Source of the DNA: Nitrospira sp.
GTDB lineage: Bacteria; Nitrospirota; Nitrospiria; Nitrospirales; Nitrospiraceae
Reading direction: 5' to 3'
Length of the DNA: 20,871 nt
Assembly: GCA_025935475.1 (NCBI GenBank)
Contig: JAICVE010000004.1
Location: 1 to 20,871, forward strand
The notes beneath the pieces were generated by a model that saw only the letters and a program-made list of their open reading frames with translations, did not search any database and was not told the origin of the DNA. Numbering within the stretch: the first letter of the stretch is position 1; every line of letters begins with the position of its first letter. The position numbers were made by a program, and so were the translations under genes. Positions 12,973-20,692 of this stretch are shown here, one piece after another.

Positions 12973-14688
12973 ATGCGATTTGCTGCAGTCGCCATAGATT
13001 ACGACGGAACGCTAGCCCAAGACGGTCTTGTCGATTCCTCGACGGCCGCCGCGCTTGAACAGGTGGTGGCCTCGGGGCGGAAGTTTATTCTCGTGACGGG
13101 ACGCATGCTGCGTGAACTGTTACCGCTCTTTCCGCAAGCCACGCTGTGCGCCAGAATCGTTGCTGAGAACGGCGCCGTGTTGTATCGTCCTGCGACCCGC
13201 GACCAACGTCTTCTCGCGGACCCGGCCTCTGCCGTCTTGATCAACACCTTGAAGCGCAAAGGGGTGACTCCGCTCGACGTGGGCGACTCCATCATAGCGA
13301 CCGTGAGGCCACACGAAGTACCGATCATGGAAGCGATTCGGGATCTGGGACTCGAACATCACGTCATCTTCAACCGGGAGTCGGTCATGGTCCTGCCTCC
13401 TGGCATTAACAAGGCGACCGGCTTGGCTGCAGCGCTGGATGAACTGCAGCTGTCGCCCCACGAAGTTGTCGGCATCGGTGACAGCGAAAACGACCATGCC
13501 CTGTTTCAAGCCAGCGAGCTGGCCGTCGCGGTGGCCAGCGCGGTGCCCACGTTGCGTGACGCAGCCGATTGGGTGACCGCTCGAAGCAACGGTGCCGGTA
13601 CAAGCGAAGCGTTGCTTGCCCTGGTTGCAGACGACATGGCGGGTCACGCCAGACGGCTCACCCGCCACCGCATCACGCTGGGGTCACGACAGGGAGGTGA
13701 CCCAGTGACGATGTCTCCGGTAGGGGAAAATCTGTTGATCGCAGGCACGTCGGGCAGCGGAAAATCGACCTTGGCACATGCCGTCCTTGAACAGTTGGTC
13801 GACCAGGGCTATCAGAGCTGCGTGATTGATCCAGAGGGCGATTATCCCTCGATGGAAAAGATGATCATGTTTGGGAATTCGCAGCGGGGCCCTACGGTGG
13901 TCGAAGTGATGACTGCCCTGGAAAATCCCAAGGCACAGGTCCTCGTCAACCTCGTCGGACTTCCCCTGGAAGACCGTCCAGCGTTCTTTTTGGAACTGCT
14001 GCCCAAACTGCAAGAGAGGCGAGTGCGCACGGGGCGGCCTCATCGGATCGTAGTGGATGAGACGCATCATCTCATGCCGAAACGCTGGCCCGCGATGCCG
14101 GAATCTCTCGAGGACCTTCACAGCATGATCTTCGTTACCGTTCACCCTGATCGGCTCGCGCCTCAAGTGCTCGATTCGGTCGATCTGGCCGTAGCGCTGG
14201 GTCACGAGCCGGCCTCAACGTTACAGCCTCTGGGGGATCATCGTCGTTCTCGCCGGATGATCGCTGTGAATGAGTTGAAGCCGGGCGAAGCCCTGTTCTG
14301 GCAAAGAGCCGAAGATCTGCCACCCGAGCCACTGCTGATGGCGGTTCCACGCGCCGAACGGCAACGGCATCGGCGAAAATATGCGGAGGGGGAACTGCCT
14401 CCTGAGCGCAGTTTTTATTTCCGAGGTCCCGACGGCAAGCTCAATCTCCGTGCGCAGAATCTCATCATGTTCCGTCAGCTCGCGGATGGCATCGACGACG
14501 AGACTTGGCTCCATCATCTTCGGCAGGGGGATTATTCTCGATGGATGAAAACGGCCATCAAGGACCCTTCGTTAGCGGAGATTGTCCATGAGGTGGAGGA
14601 CATGCCGGAACTTTCCGCGCACGAGAGCCGGCAACGCGTGGCCACTGCGATCCAGGAGCGATACACCTTGCCGGCGACCGGAATCTAA
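12973..14688 (+). CDS. HAD-IIB phosphatase fused to a HerA/DUF87-like P-loop ATPase
   Basis: 571 aa from ATG 12973; an adjacent GTG at 12970 is equally possible, and the frame opening at 12859 is not supported. Residues 1-225 are a HAD-IIB (Cof-type) phosphatase: nucleophile D9 and D11 in IDYDGT, T42-G43 in VTGR, K147, and D170/D174 in GIGDSENDHALF. Residues about 235-450 are a P-loop ATPase with Walker A GTSGSGKST (258-266) and Walker B IVVDE (D362-E363) then HH. The last 90 residues are a helical region rich in Trp, Arg and Glu with no family I can name. Joining a small-molecule phosphatase to a HerA-like ATPase in one chain is unusual; a phosphosugar-responsive switch is possible but unproven. 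Confidence 0.93.
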   Translation: MRFAAVAIDYDGTLAQDGLVDSSTAAALEQVVASGRKFILVTGRMLRELLPLFPQATLCARIVAENGAVLYRPATRDQRLLADPASAVLINTLKRKGVTPLDVGDSIIATVRPHEVPIMEAIRDLGLEHHVIFNRESVMVLPPGINKATGLAAALDELQLSPHEVVGIGDSENDHALFQASELAVAVASAVPTLRDAADWVTARSNGAGTSEALLALVADDMAGHARRLTRHRITLGSRQGGDPVTMSPVGENLLIAGTSGSGKSTLAHAVLEQLVDQGYQSCVIDPEGDYPSMEKMIMFGNSQRGPTVVEVMTALENPKAQVLVNLVGLPLEDRPAFFLELLPKLQERRVRTGRPHRIVVDETHHLMPKRWPAMPESLEDLHSMIFVTVHPDRLAPQVLDSVDLAVALGHEPASTLQPLGDHRRSRRMIAVNELKPGEALFWQRAEDLPPEPLLMAVPRAERQRHRRKYAEGELPPERSFYFRGPDGKLNLRAQNLIMFRQLADGIDDETWLHHLRQGDYSRWMKTAIKDPSLAEIVHEVEDMPELSAHESRQRVATAIQERYTLPATGI

Positions 14689-14709
14689 ATGGTGTAGAAA
14701 GGAGGGCGT

Positions 14710-14991
14710 ATGCGCACACTCTTGATTCTTCTGTTTGGTGGGTCGGCCCTGATGATGAGCGCTTGTGCGCAGGAACAGGGTAAAAGTTATTGGTTGCGTC
14801 ACGCCCCCGTCACACTCTCGCAGGCGGCAGATATTGCAGAAACCAACGGACCGGGTCGAGCCGTAGGAGCCGAATTGGGTCACTCAGGGAACCGAGTGTT
14901 TTATGAGGTCGAGATCATTAACACTGTGAATGAGACACGGCGTCTTCGCGTCGACGCGGAGAGCGGCAAAATCGTCAAGCGGGATGATTGA
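14710..14991 (+). CDS. PepSY-like small lipoprotein
   Basis: 93 aa. MRTLLILLFGGSALMMSAC is a lipoprotein signal with acylated Cys19. Residues about 33-92 fit a PepSY domain: VTLSQAADIAETNGPGRAVG, then VFYEVEIINTVNETRRLRVD, and ending in SGKIVKRDD. PepSY domains are envelope modules thought to bind or inhibit peptides and proteases. AAAGGAGGG lies just before the ATG, and the gene starts 21 bases after the HAD-ATPase stop, so co-transcription is likely. Confidence 0.88.
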   Translation: MRTLLILLFGGSALMMSACAQEQGKSYWLRHAPVTLSQAADIAETNGPGRAVGAELGHSGNRVFYEVEIINTVNETRRLRVDAESGKIVKRDD

Positions 14992-15128
14992 ATTTCCTGC
15001 CTCTTTGTTCCGAACGCTCCATGTGATCTGCAGCCGCGAGTATCTCTGTTTCATCGACACGCGCACGGTTCACCATCAATCCGAATTCCCGTGGATGATC
15101 TCCCTGTTCTATGTGTGCCTGCAGACAA

Positions 15129-15398
15129 TCACCGAATAGGAGCCGGCGGAATCGGTTCGGGGTGCGGCGGTGGAACCGGAGAGGGGGGGATGGGCCTTCC
15201 AGGAGGGGAGGGAACAGGAGCGGGTGGAATCGGCCGAGGATCACCAGGCTCTGCGTCGCCGGCTTGCGCAGCGGCTAGTCCAATGCATAGCAGCACGCTC
15301 GCGGCCCATAGGAACACTACGGGAGCGCGTCGGACGACTGACCGGCCTTCTCTACGCTGCGAAGGCTGGATAGGCGGCCTGAGTTTGTCGGCGGACAT
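15129..15398 (-). CDS. Second proline-rich secreted peptide
   Basis: About 89 aa from ATG 15398, which overlaps the end of the receiver gene by 47 bases. A GTG near 15320 inside the hydrophobic segment is a less likely start. A basic stretch precedes a signal-peptide core (VVFLWAASVLLCIGLAAAQA), then comes a mature part made of PIPPAPVPSPPGRPIPPSP-like repeats ending in PIPPAPIR. The design matches the peptide at 4076-4303. No clear ribosome site is seen, so translation would be coupled to the receiver gene. Low complexity limits certainty, but the export signal plus proline repeats twice in one window supports it. Confidence 0.55.
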   Translation of the reverse strand: MSADKLRPPIQPSQRREGRSVVRRAPVVFLWAASVLLCIGLAAAQAGDAEPGDPRPIPPAPVPSPPGRPIPPSPVPPPHPEPIPPAPIR

Positions 15399-15789
15399 GA
15401 GGTGCATGTTTTGGAAGACCACAGATCGCGGACCTGATCGTGTTGAGCAGGTCGGAGTGATCGAACGGTTTCTCGAGGATGGCATAGGCCGGTTCAATTA
15501 AGCCGTGAGCCGTCTGTCCTGTCAACAGCACATCGCTGGTCGCCAAAATGACTGGCAGATCGGGCCACATGGCTTGTGTGAGGTCCAAGAGCTCCAGGCC
15601 GTCCATTTTGGGCATATGATAGTCGGTCAACAGCACGTCATAGCGCCGCTTCTTGAGCGAGTCGAGGGCCTCGAGCCCGTCGCACGCTTCGTAGACGTTG
15701 TACCCGGCTGCGCCCAATACCGTGCAAATCAGCATCCGTACAGCATCGTCGTCCTCGGCGACGAGCACTCGCTTACCGTAACCGTCCAT
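15352..15789 (-). CDS. Stand-alone receiver-domain response regulator
   Basis: 145 aa, a single CheY-like receiver: acidic pocket EDDD (12-15), phospho-acceptor Asp56 in LLTDYHMP, Thr84 in LATSD and Lys107 in LEKPF. There is no output domain; the last 25 residues are a basic tail. It would act by protein contact or phosphorelay. The start at ATG 15789 is chosen for the AAAGGGGG upstream; ATGs at 15837 and 15819 extend the frame without conserved sequence. A sigma54-like promoter and palindrome lie between it and the NtrC-type gene, so it is probably a target of that regulator and may act in the same signalling chain. Confidence 0.93.
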   Translation of the reverse strand: MDGYGKRVLVAEDDDAVRMLICTVLGAAGYNVYEACDGLEALDSLKKRRYDVLLTDYHMPKMDGLELLDLTQAMWPDLPVILATSDVLLTGQTAHGLIEPAYAILEKPFDHSDLLNTIRSAICGLPKHAPHVRRQTQAAYPAFAA

Positions 15790-15845
15790 CGAAGAACCCC
15801 CTTTGCGAAGAACCCCCATCGTCGTGGAAGAGATCATTTGACTAA

Positions 15846-15861
15846 AGCAAGGTCCGGACCT
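15846..15861 (-). promoter_or_regulatory. Putative sigma54 promoter of the receiver gene
   Basis: The minus strand reads AGGTCCGGACCTTGCT, with GG and GC ten bases apart and a perfect TTGCT at -12. The -24 half is only GG-matched. The stretch 15849-15862 is also a 14-base palindrome (AAGGTCC/GGACCTT), so another protein could bind here. Transcription would start near 15835, about 46 bases before the preferred start codon. Confidence 0.5.
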
Positions 15862-15943
15862 TGAAGCGGCGTCAAATCACGCTGGGGTTCAGCAGGCAGA
15901 CCCGGGGAAGGATCCCTAGGATCAGGACGCCCTGTCCAGGGCA

Positions 15944-15956
15944 GGACAAGATGTCC
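15944..15956. promoter_or_regulatory. Putative activator site upstream of the receiver gene
   Basis: GGACAAGATGTCC has GGACA/TGTCC arms around AGA, containing GACA-N3-TGTC. It lies just beyond the stop of the NtrC-type gene, centred 90 bp upstream of the GG of the sigma54-like element at 15846-15861. A nearby CTGTCC/GGACA pair (15932-15948) adds partial repeats. Confidence 0.6.
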
Positions 15957-15959
15957 GCG

Positions 15960-17315
15960 TCAGCAGGGAAAACCGAAATACCGGAGTTTTCTCAGCAACG
16001 TCTTGCGATGGATGCCCAGAATCGCCGCCGACCTTCCGAGATCCTGGTTATGCGCTTCGAGCACGCGAAGGATGTGGTCCTTCTCGAGTTCGGCCAGCGT
16101 CACCCAGCCTCGTGCTTGGGCGGCGGCCTGCACAGTGGCACTTTGAATGTTTTGCGGCAGGTCCTCGGGGAAGATCACAGGGTGGGGCGTCAGTGCTAGG
16201 GCGCGTTCGATCGCATGCTCCAACTCGCGAATGTTCCCCGGCCACCAGTACCGGTTCAGCAACGCCATGGCCTCAGGCGAAATCCCGGTCACCGGCGGTG
16301 ATTTTTTCCCGCCGTACATCTGGATAAAATATTGGGTCAACAGCGGAATATCTTCAGCACGTTCGCGGAGGGGGGGAATGATGATGGTCACGACATTCAA
16401 CCGGTAATACAAATCTTCACGGAACGTCCCGGCCTTGACCAGCTGCTCCAAATCCTTCTTCGAGGCAGCCACAATACGGACATCGATAGTCATGGGACTT
16501 GTACTGCCGACCCTCCTGATCTCCCGTTCCTGAATCACCCGCAGGAGCTTGCCTTGAAGCACGGGCGAGAGGTCGGCGACCTCGTCGAGGAAACACGTAC
16601 CCAGATGGGCTTTTTCCAGCAGGCCTTTTTTCGAGGCGACGGCACCGGTAAAGGAGCCGCGCTCGTGCCCGAACAACTCCGATTCCAGTAGCGTTTCCGC
16701 AAGAGAACCCCCATCGACGGCCACAAAAGGACCGGCGCTCCTCGCGCTGTTGGCATGTATCGCCCTGGCAATCAACTCCTTCCCTGTGCCGCTTTCGCCT
16801 TGAAGGAGAACGGTGCTTTCCGTATTCGCGACGCGCGCAATCGACTTGTACACGGACACAATGCCAGGGCTGCTGCCGACCAGATTGTCGAAGCGGTATC
16901 GGTGTTTGAGCTGTTCTTTCAGCGCCTGGTTTTGCCGCGAAAGATTCTTGTGGTCCAGGGCTCGCTTGACCACCAGCCGGATGTCGTCAACGATGAAGGG
17001 TTTACTCAAATAGTCGAATGCGCCGGAACGGAGGCCATCCACGGCGGTCTTGAGCGAGCCGTACGCGGTCATCAGAATGACCGGCACGTCCGGGTGCCGA
17101 ACCCGGAGTTCGGCCAGCAGCCCCATGCCATCCAGATCGGGCATGTGAATGTCGGAAATGACCAGATCGGGAGAACGGCTGTTGATTCGATCGAGGGCGG
17201 TCTTGCCGTCGGCCGCGGTGTCCACGTTGTAACCTTCCTTCGAGAGAATTTCCCGAAGCAGGGTCACCGTTTCTTCATCGTCATCGACGACGAGGATCTG
17301 AGCAGGATCGTCCAT
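15960..17315 (-). CDS. NtrC-family sigma54-dependent response regulator
   Basis: 451 aa with the full three-domain order. The receiver (about 4-120) has DDD 11-13, phospho-acceptor Asp55 and Lys105. The AAA+ domain (about 145-375) has Walker A GESGTGKE (173-180), the sigma54-contact loop GSFTGA (220-225), Walker B CFLDEV (241-246), and RxxxFREDLYYRL. The C-terminal Fis-type helix-turn-helix is at about 410-447 (LGRSAAILGIHRKTLLRKL). The contact loop is GSFTGA rather than GAFTGA; the essential Phe-Thr-Gly is intact. Its start overlaps the kinase stop by one base (TAATG), so kinase and regulator are translated together. It is the natural candidate to bind the GACA-N3-TGTC sites. Confidence 0.97.
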   Translation of the reverse strand: MDDPAQILVVDDDEETVTLLREILSKEGYNVDTAADGKTALDRINSRSPDLVISDIHMPDLDGMGLLAELRVRHPDVPVILMTAYGSLKTAVDGLRSGAFDYLSKPFIVDDIRLVVKRALDHKNLSRQNQALKEQLKHRYRFDNLVGSSPGIVSVYKSIARVANTESTVLLQGESGTGKELIARAIHANSARSAGPFVAVDGGSLAETLLESELFGHERGSFTGAVASKKGLLEKAHLGTCFLDEVADLSPVLQGKLLRVIQEREIRRVGSTSPMTIDVRIVAASKKDLEQLVKAGTFREDLYYRLNVVTIIIPPLRERAEDIPLLTQYFIQMYGGKKSPPVTGISPEAMALLNRYWWPGNIRELEHAIERALALTPHPVIFPEDLPQNIQSATVQAAAQARGWVTLAELEKDHILRVLEAHNQDLGRSAAILGIHRKTLLRKLRYFGFPC

Positions 17316-18934
17316 TAATGTGTTCCTTTGTCGACTGCAGGCACGCGCTCTGCTGCAGGCAATTGAATGGTAAAGGTCGTTCCTTTGCCGGGCTCGCTCT
17401 CGACGGTGATCCGCCCGTCGTGGGCCCTCACGGTTTCCTGCACGATGGCCAACCCGAGACCCGTCCCCCGTCCGGCCTGCTTGGTGGTGAAAAAGGGTTG
17501 GAAAATCTGTGCCGAGTGATCCGGTTTGATTCCATGTCCGGTATCGGCGATTTCAATGGCCACCCCGCCGGCCTGATGCAAGCCTCGGCCGAGGGTGACG
17601 GGATCAGCCAGCGCTGTGCGCAGACAGAGCGATCCGCCGTCGGGCATGGCTTGAAGGGCATTTTCTATAAGATGGTTGAACGCTTCCTGCATGTGCTGGC
17701 GGTCCGCCTCGACCAATGGGAGGTCCGCGGTCAGTTCGGTAATGCAAGCCACGTGCTGGCGCTCGCATTCGGTTCTGAACAGACTCGCGCACTCCCGCAG
17801 ACAGTCGTTGATGTCGATCTTCTTCCGCACCGGCGGCGCACGCCTGGTATATAGCAGCAGGTCCTGAATGATGCGTGACGTCCTCTCGATCTGGGCTTCT
17901 ACCGTTTGCAAGCGCCCTCTGACCTTGGAAGGGAGCGACGAATCCTCCATGAGCAATTGCACGTGGCCGGAGAGCGCGGTCAGCGGCGTGCCGATTTTGT
18001 GGGCAACGGTGGCGGCGAACTGACCGATGGCAGAGAGTCGCTGGGCCCGCGCGGCCGCATGCTGTGCTGCCGAAAGCATTTCGTTCGTGCGTGCGAGAGC
18101 TTCATTTTTCGCGCGCAATTCCTCGCTCGTATGGCGCAAATCGGCTTCTGCCTGCTTGCGATCGCTGATGTTGCGTGCGACGACGGCGAGGCCGGAAATC
18201 GTTTTATCAGAGCCCATCACGGCGAACGCCTGTACATGCAGCCACTCGGCGTGGACGTCGTTCTGTCGGCATTGAATTTCGTAGGCCAATGGTTTTCCCG
18301 TCTCCCGAAGCTGTTGGAACCGGTCGGCCGGCAGGCCGAGCGAAGCCCACAAGGAGGCCGGCGGCTCGACGCTCAAGAGGGCATCGCGCGATGGGCCAAA
18401 GAGCCGCACGAACGCATCATTCACCTCGAGGAGCCTCCCGTCGAACGTGGCGTAAGCGATGGCATCGTACGAGGAGTGGAAGATGCTTTGGAACCGTTCC
18501 TGCACCTCGTGAAGCGCCGCCTCCGCGCGCGCCCGGCCGTGCTGTTCCAACAGAAGGCGATAGCGCCCTTCGCTTTCACGCAATGCCTCAGCGATTCGAC
18601 GGTACTGCAGAAGAAACAGACCGGTGAAGAGCAGCACGACAAGCCCGAGCCCGCGGTTAATCAAGGCCAGCTCGTACGAAATTCCTTCCTTGGAGTCGAG
18701 CATGCCGATGAGCAACAGCCCGCTGCTGATGCCCAGTGCGACGCCGGTATATTGAGGCAGAAGCTGCGTCGTCAGGACGACCGGAACGAGGTACAGTAAC
18801 CAGACAGCGACCCCCAACGGCAGGATGCGATCCGCCGCGAACGTCGCGAGCGTCACCGTCAGGAGAAGGATGATCGTCACGGCCATCCTGCTGCCTCTAT
18901 CGATACGTTCTGGTCTTTCGGTGTCGGTTGTCAT
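17315..18934 (-). CDS. Membrane PAS histidine kinase, partner of the NtrC-type regulator
   Basis: 539 aa from ATG 18934 (CGGAGAC upstream); a frame from 18964 would start inside the palindrome. The N-terminal 110 residues hold about four membrane segments (near 17-38, 40-60, 62-78, 92-110) with almost no periplasmic loop, so it probably senses a membrane signal. A PAS domain covers about 145-258 (ISDRKQAE follows it), then a coiled linker and a HisKA domain with His312 in VAHKIGTPL. The ATPase domain has the N box at N425, DTGHGI (464-469), FQPFFTTK and GTGLGLA. The H-box is HKIGTPL where HEIxNPL is usual; Glu is replaced by Lys, so phosphatase or kinase balance may differ. The downstream activator gene overlaps its stop. 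Confidence 0.96.
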   Translation of the reverse strand: MTTDTERPERIDRGSRMAVTIILLLTVTLATFAADRILPLGVAVWLLYLVPVVLTTQLLPQYTGVALGISSGLLLIGMLDSKEGISYELALINRGLGLVVLLFTGLFLLQYRRIAEALRESEGRYRLLLEQHGRARAEAALHEVQERFQSIFHSSYDAIAYATFDGRLLEVNDAFVRLFGPSRDALLSVEPPASLWASLGLPADRFQQLRETGKPLAYEIQCRQNDVHAEWLHVQAFAVMGSDKTISGLAVVARNISDRKQAEADLRHTSEELRAKNEALARTNEMLSAAQHAAARAQRLSAIGQFAATVAHKIGTPLTALSGHVQLLMEDSSLPSKVRGRLQTVEAQIERTSRIIQDLLLYTRRAPPVRKKIDINDCLRECASLFRTECERQHVACITELTADLPLVEADRQHMQEAFNHLIENALQAMPDGGSLCLRTALADPVTLGRGLHQAGGVAIEIADTGHGIKPDHSAQIFQPFFTTKQAGRGTGLGLAIVQETVRAHDGRITVESEPGKGTTFTIQLPAAERVPAVDKGTH

Positions 18935-18945
18935 GTCTCCGTTCG

Positions 18946-18958
18946 GGACAAGTTGTCC
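18946..18958. promoter_or_regulatory. Putative activator site between kinase and zinc-ribbon genes
   Basis: GGACAAGTTGTCC has perfect 6-base arms around G and contains GACA-N3-TGTC. It is centred 97 bp upstream of the sigma54-like element that faces the zinc-ribbon gene on the plus strand. It is also only 11 bases before the kinase start codon, in its leader. A further TTGTCC half site follows at 18967-18972. Confidence 0.6.
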
Positions 18959-19047
18959 AGGCACATTGTCCGATCCAAATGTGAAGTATGACTCTTTTGT
19001 GGGATTCTTCGTCGTAATTTCAATGATCTACACCAGAATCGCACGCC

Positions 19048-19063
19048 TGGCAGTCTTTGTGCT
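19048..19063 (+). promoter_or_regulatory. Possible sigma54 promoter of the zinc-ribbon gene
   Basis: TGGCAGTCTTTGTGCT has TGGCA at -24 and GC ten bases after GG. The -12 half is GTGCT instead of TTGCT. Transcription would start near 19074, about 70 bases before the ATG at 19143. Confidence 0.45.
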
Positions 19064-19142
19064 CTCCCAGGGGATGAGCGATGGCGGACTGAGACAACGT
19101 ACCGCCGGGCAATAAACCTTTCCTGAAGAAGGAGACGCCAGC

Positions 19143-19376
19143 ATGAGCTGTGAGCGATGCGGAGGTTTCAAGGTGTTCGATTACTTTGACGGTCCGTTTC
19201 ATTGCAGTGGATATCGTTGCATCAACTGCGGCGCGATCACGGACATGCGGATTGCCATGGCGACGCAGACGAGGACAGTCGTTCCACCTCGGCGGACAAA
19301 ACCTGTCCGGGGCACATCACTTGGTACGCCCCAAGCCGGGGCTACTCATCCGGGTCAAACAGAACACCAGCCATGA
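19143..19376 (+). CDS. Small zinc-ribbon-like protein
   Basis: 77 aa. Cys3-x2-Cys6 and Cys26-x2-Cys29 (with Cys21 between) form a likely zinc ribbon in the first 30 residues (MSCERCGGF, then YRCINCG). The rest is Thr, Arg and Pro-rich and looks disordered. The AAGGAG ribosome site nine bases upstream supports the ATG. The gene is cytoplasmic by lack of a signal. It stands alone, divergent from the kinase, behind a sigma54-like promoter and palindrome. A regulatory or nucleic-acid-binding role is possible, but only metal binding is suggested by sequence. Confidence 0.75.
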   Translation: MSCERCGGFKVFDYFDGPFHCSGYRCINCGAITDMRIAMATQTRTVVPPRRTKPVRGTSLGTPQAGATHPGQTEHQP

Positions 19377-19394
19377 ATCCACACCCCGCCCCGA

Positions 19395-19425
19395 CCGTGC
19401 CGGTTGTTGACGCACGCTGGCACGG
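19395..19425. terminator. Possible hairpin between zinc-ribbon and methyltransferase genes
   Basis: CCGTGCC (19395-19401) and GGCACGG (19419-19425) form a 7-base stem with a loop of 17 bases between two convergent genes. There is no T-run. The fold is weaker than the hairpin at 3303-3329. Confidence 0.3.
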
Positions 19426-19495
19426 CGGAGGGTCCCTGAGCTGAACAGCTTCGGAACCAATGTTGGCGTATTTGGAATCTTCTGGTCAGGAGCTT

Positions 19496-20692
19496 TCATG
19501 GGAAGCCTCCATTCGGATTCCACCGATTCCCCGGATACTTAAGGCCAGTGTCCTCGAAGACTAGGGGGGAGTACACTGGGACAACCCCTAGGCCCAATTT
19601 TGGATCCTCACTTTCGCGATCAGTGCAGCCCCGTTCAAACACACAGTCGAGCCAGGGGGCCGAGCGGTATTGCCGTGACCGGTCGTCTGGCCAAAGTGCG
19701 GCGATGACCCGAAAAAGCGCGTTCACGGTTCTCTCTTCCGCGAGGGCCCACCAGGCCAGATGGCCGGGCGGAGTGAAGACGACTTGGTCCGGCACACACG
19801 TGGCCAGCCGAAATCCGTAGGATTCCGTCAGATACTCGAGCTGGGGGGCTGAATAGCCGTACAGATAGGGAAATGTCAGCAGATTGTTGCAGGCCAGTGC
19901 TACATCGAACGGTCGGCGACATCTCCGAGGCAGAAGAGAGCGTATCCGCAGCATCCACGCAAAACAGGCGCCGTTCGGCACGCGCAACACCAAGACGCCG
20001 CCGTTGCGCAACAAGACAACAGCCTGTTCCAAGAGGGGACGGGGATCCGGCAGTTGATCGAAGGTGTTCCACACCACCACCGCATCGAATGACCCTGGCG
20101 TGAATCGCGCCTCGTCGAGCATGCCTTCGAAAATTGGAAGCCCGCGCTCGCGACAAAATGCCGCCACATCGTGGCCCGGTTCAACACCGACCATGTCCCA
20201 GCCTTGCGTTTGGCCTTCCAGCAGGAAGCCCCCGACAAAACTGCCCACTTCCAGGATTCTCGGCCGTGACCGTTTCGCGCATTGAGCCAAGTACCTGGCC
20301 AGCAGCGGTACTTTCATCCTTGCCCAACGCTGCTGAGTGGCGAGCTCGGTGCGAAGATATTCGTCATCATATCGTTCTGTCGCGTAGGCCTTGGTGACGG
20401 CCTGGGTGGGTGGACGGGGATTGCGATACAACAGGCCGCAGTCCGTACAGGTCACGATCTCTGTCGAATAATCCTGAGTAAAATGGACGCGGTCGGTGGC
20501 TGTGGCAGTATTCTGTCGGGACCAGGGGCTGCGATAAAACGACTCGAGAAATTTGTGCTGCGCCGCGATATCCTCGGCCGAACACACGAGACGGAAACGG
20601 CCGGACCCGCAGACCTGGCATGCAATCCGCACACGGGGCTGACGTTCAAGATCGATTGCGCCAGCGCTGTCTTTCCCTGCGAGGGATCGCAT
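19496..20692 (-). CDS. Zinc-ribbon SAM-dependent methyltransferase
   Basis: 398 aa. An N-terminal zinc-ribbon has C25-x2-C28 and C82-x2-C85 (CQVCGSG, then CTDCGLLYRNPRP). It is followed by a class I methyltransferase core with motif I ILEVGSFVGG (146-155), acidic V168-G-V-E171 and a strand around 203-211 (DAVVVWNTF). This architecture is typical of C- or O-methyltransferases that modify sugars or other small metabolites, often in surface-polysaccharide loci; the acceptor is unknown. A GGAGAGAC site supports the ATG at 20692. The gene is convergent with the zinc-ribbon gene and has no palindrome or sigma54-like element upstream, so it is probably controlled separately. Confidence 0.92.
   Translation of the reverse strand: MRSLAGKDSAGAIDLERQPRVRIACQVCGSGRFRLVCSAEDIAAQHKFLESFYRSPWSRQNTATATDRVHFTQDYSTEIVTCTDCGLLYRNPRPPTQAVTKAYATERYDDEYLRTELATQQRWARMKVPLLARYLAQCAKRSRPRILEVGSFVGGFLLEGQTQGWDMVGVEPGHDVAAFCRERGLPIFEGMLDEARFTPGSFDAVVVWNTFDQLPDPRPLLEQAVVLLRNGGVLVLRVPNGACFAWMLRIRSLLPRRCRRPFDVALACNNLLTFPYLYGYSAPQLEYLTESYGFRLATCVPDQVVFTPPGHLAWWALAEERTVNALFRVIAALWPDDRSRQYRSAPWLDCVFERGCTDRESEDPKLGLGVVPVYSPLVFEDTGLKYPGNRWNPNGGFP

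Noticed and set aside
19293..19309. CGGACA-N5-TGTCCG inverted repeat in the zinc-ribbon gene
   Set aside because: The spacer is five bases and it lies inside the coding region, so it was not counted with the regulatory set.
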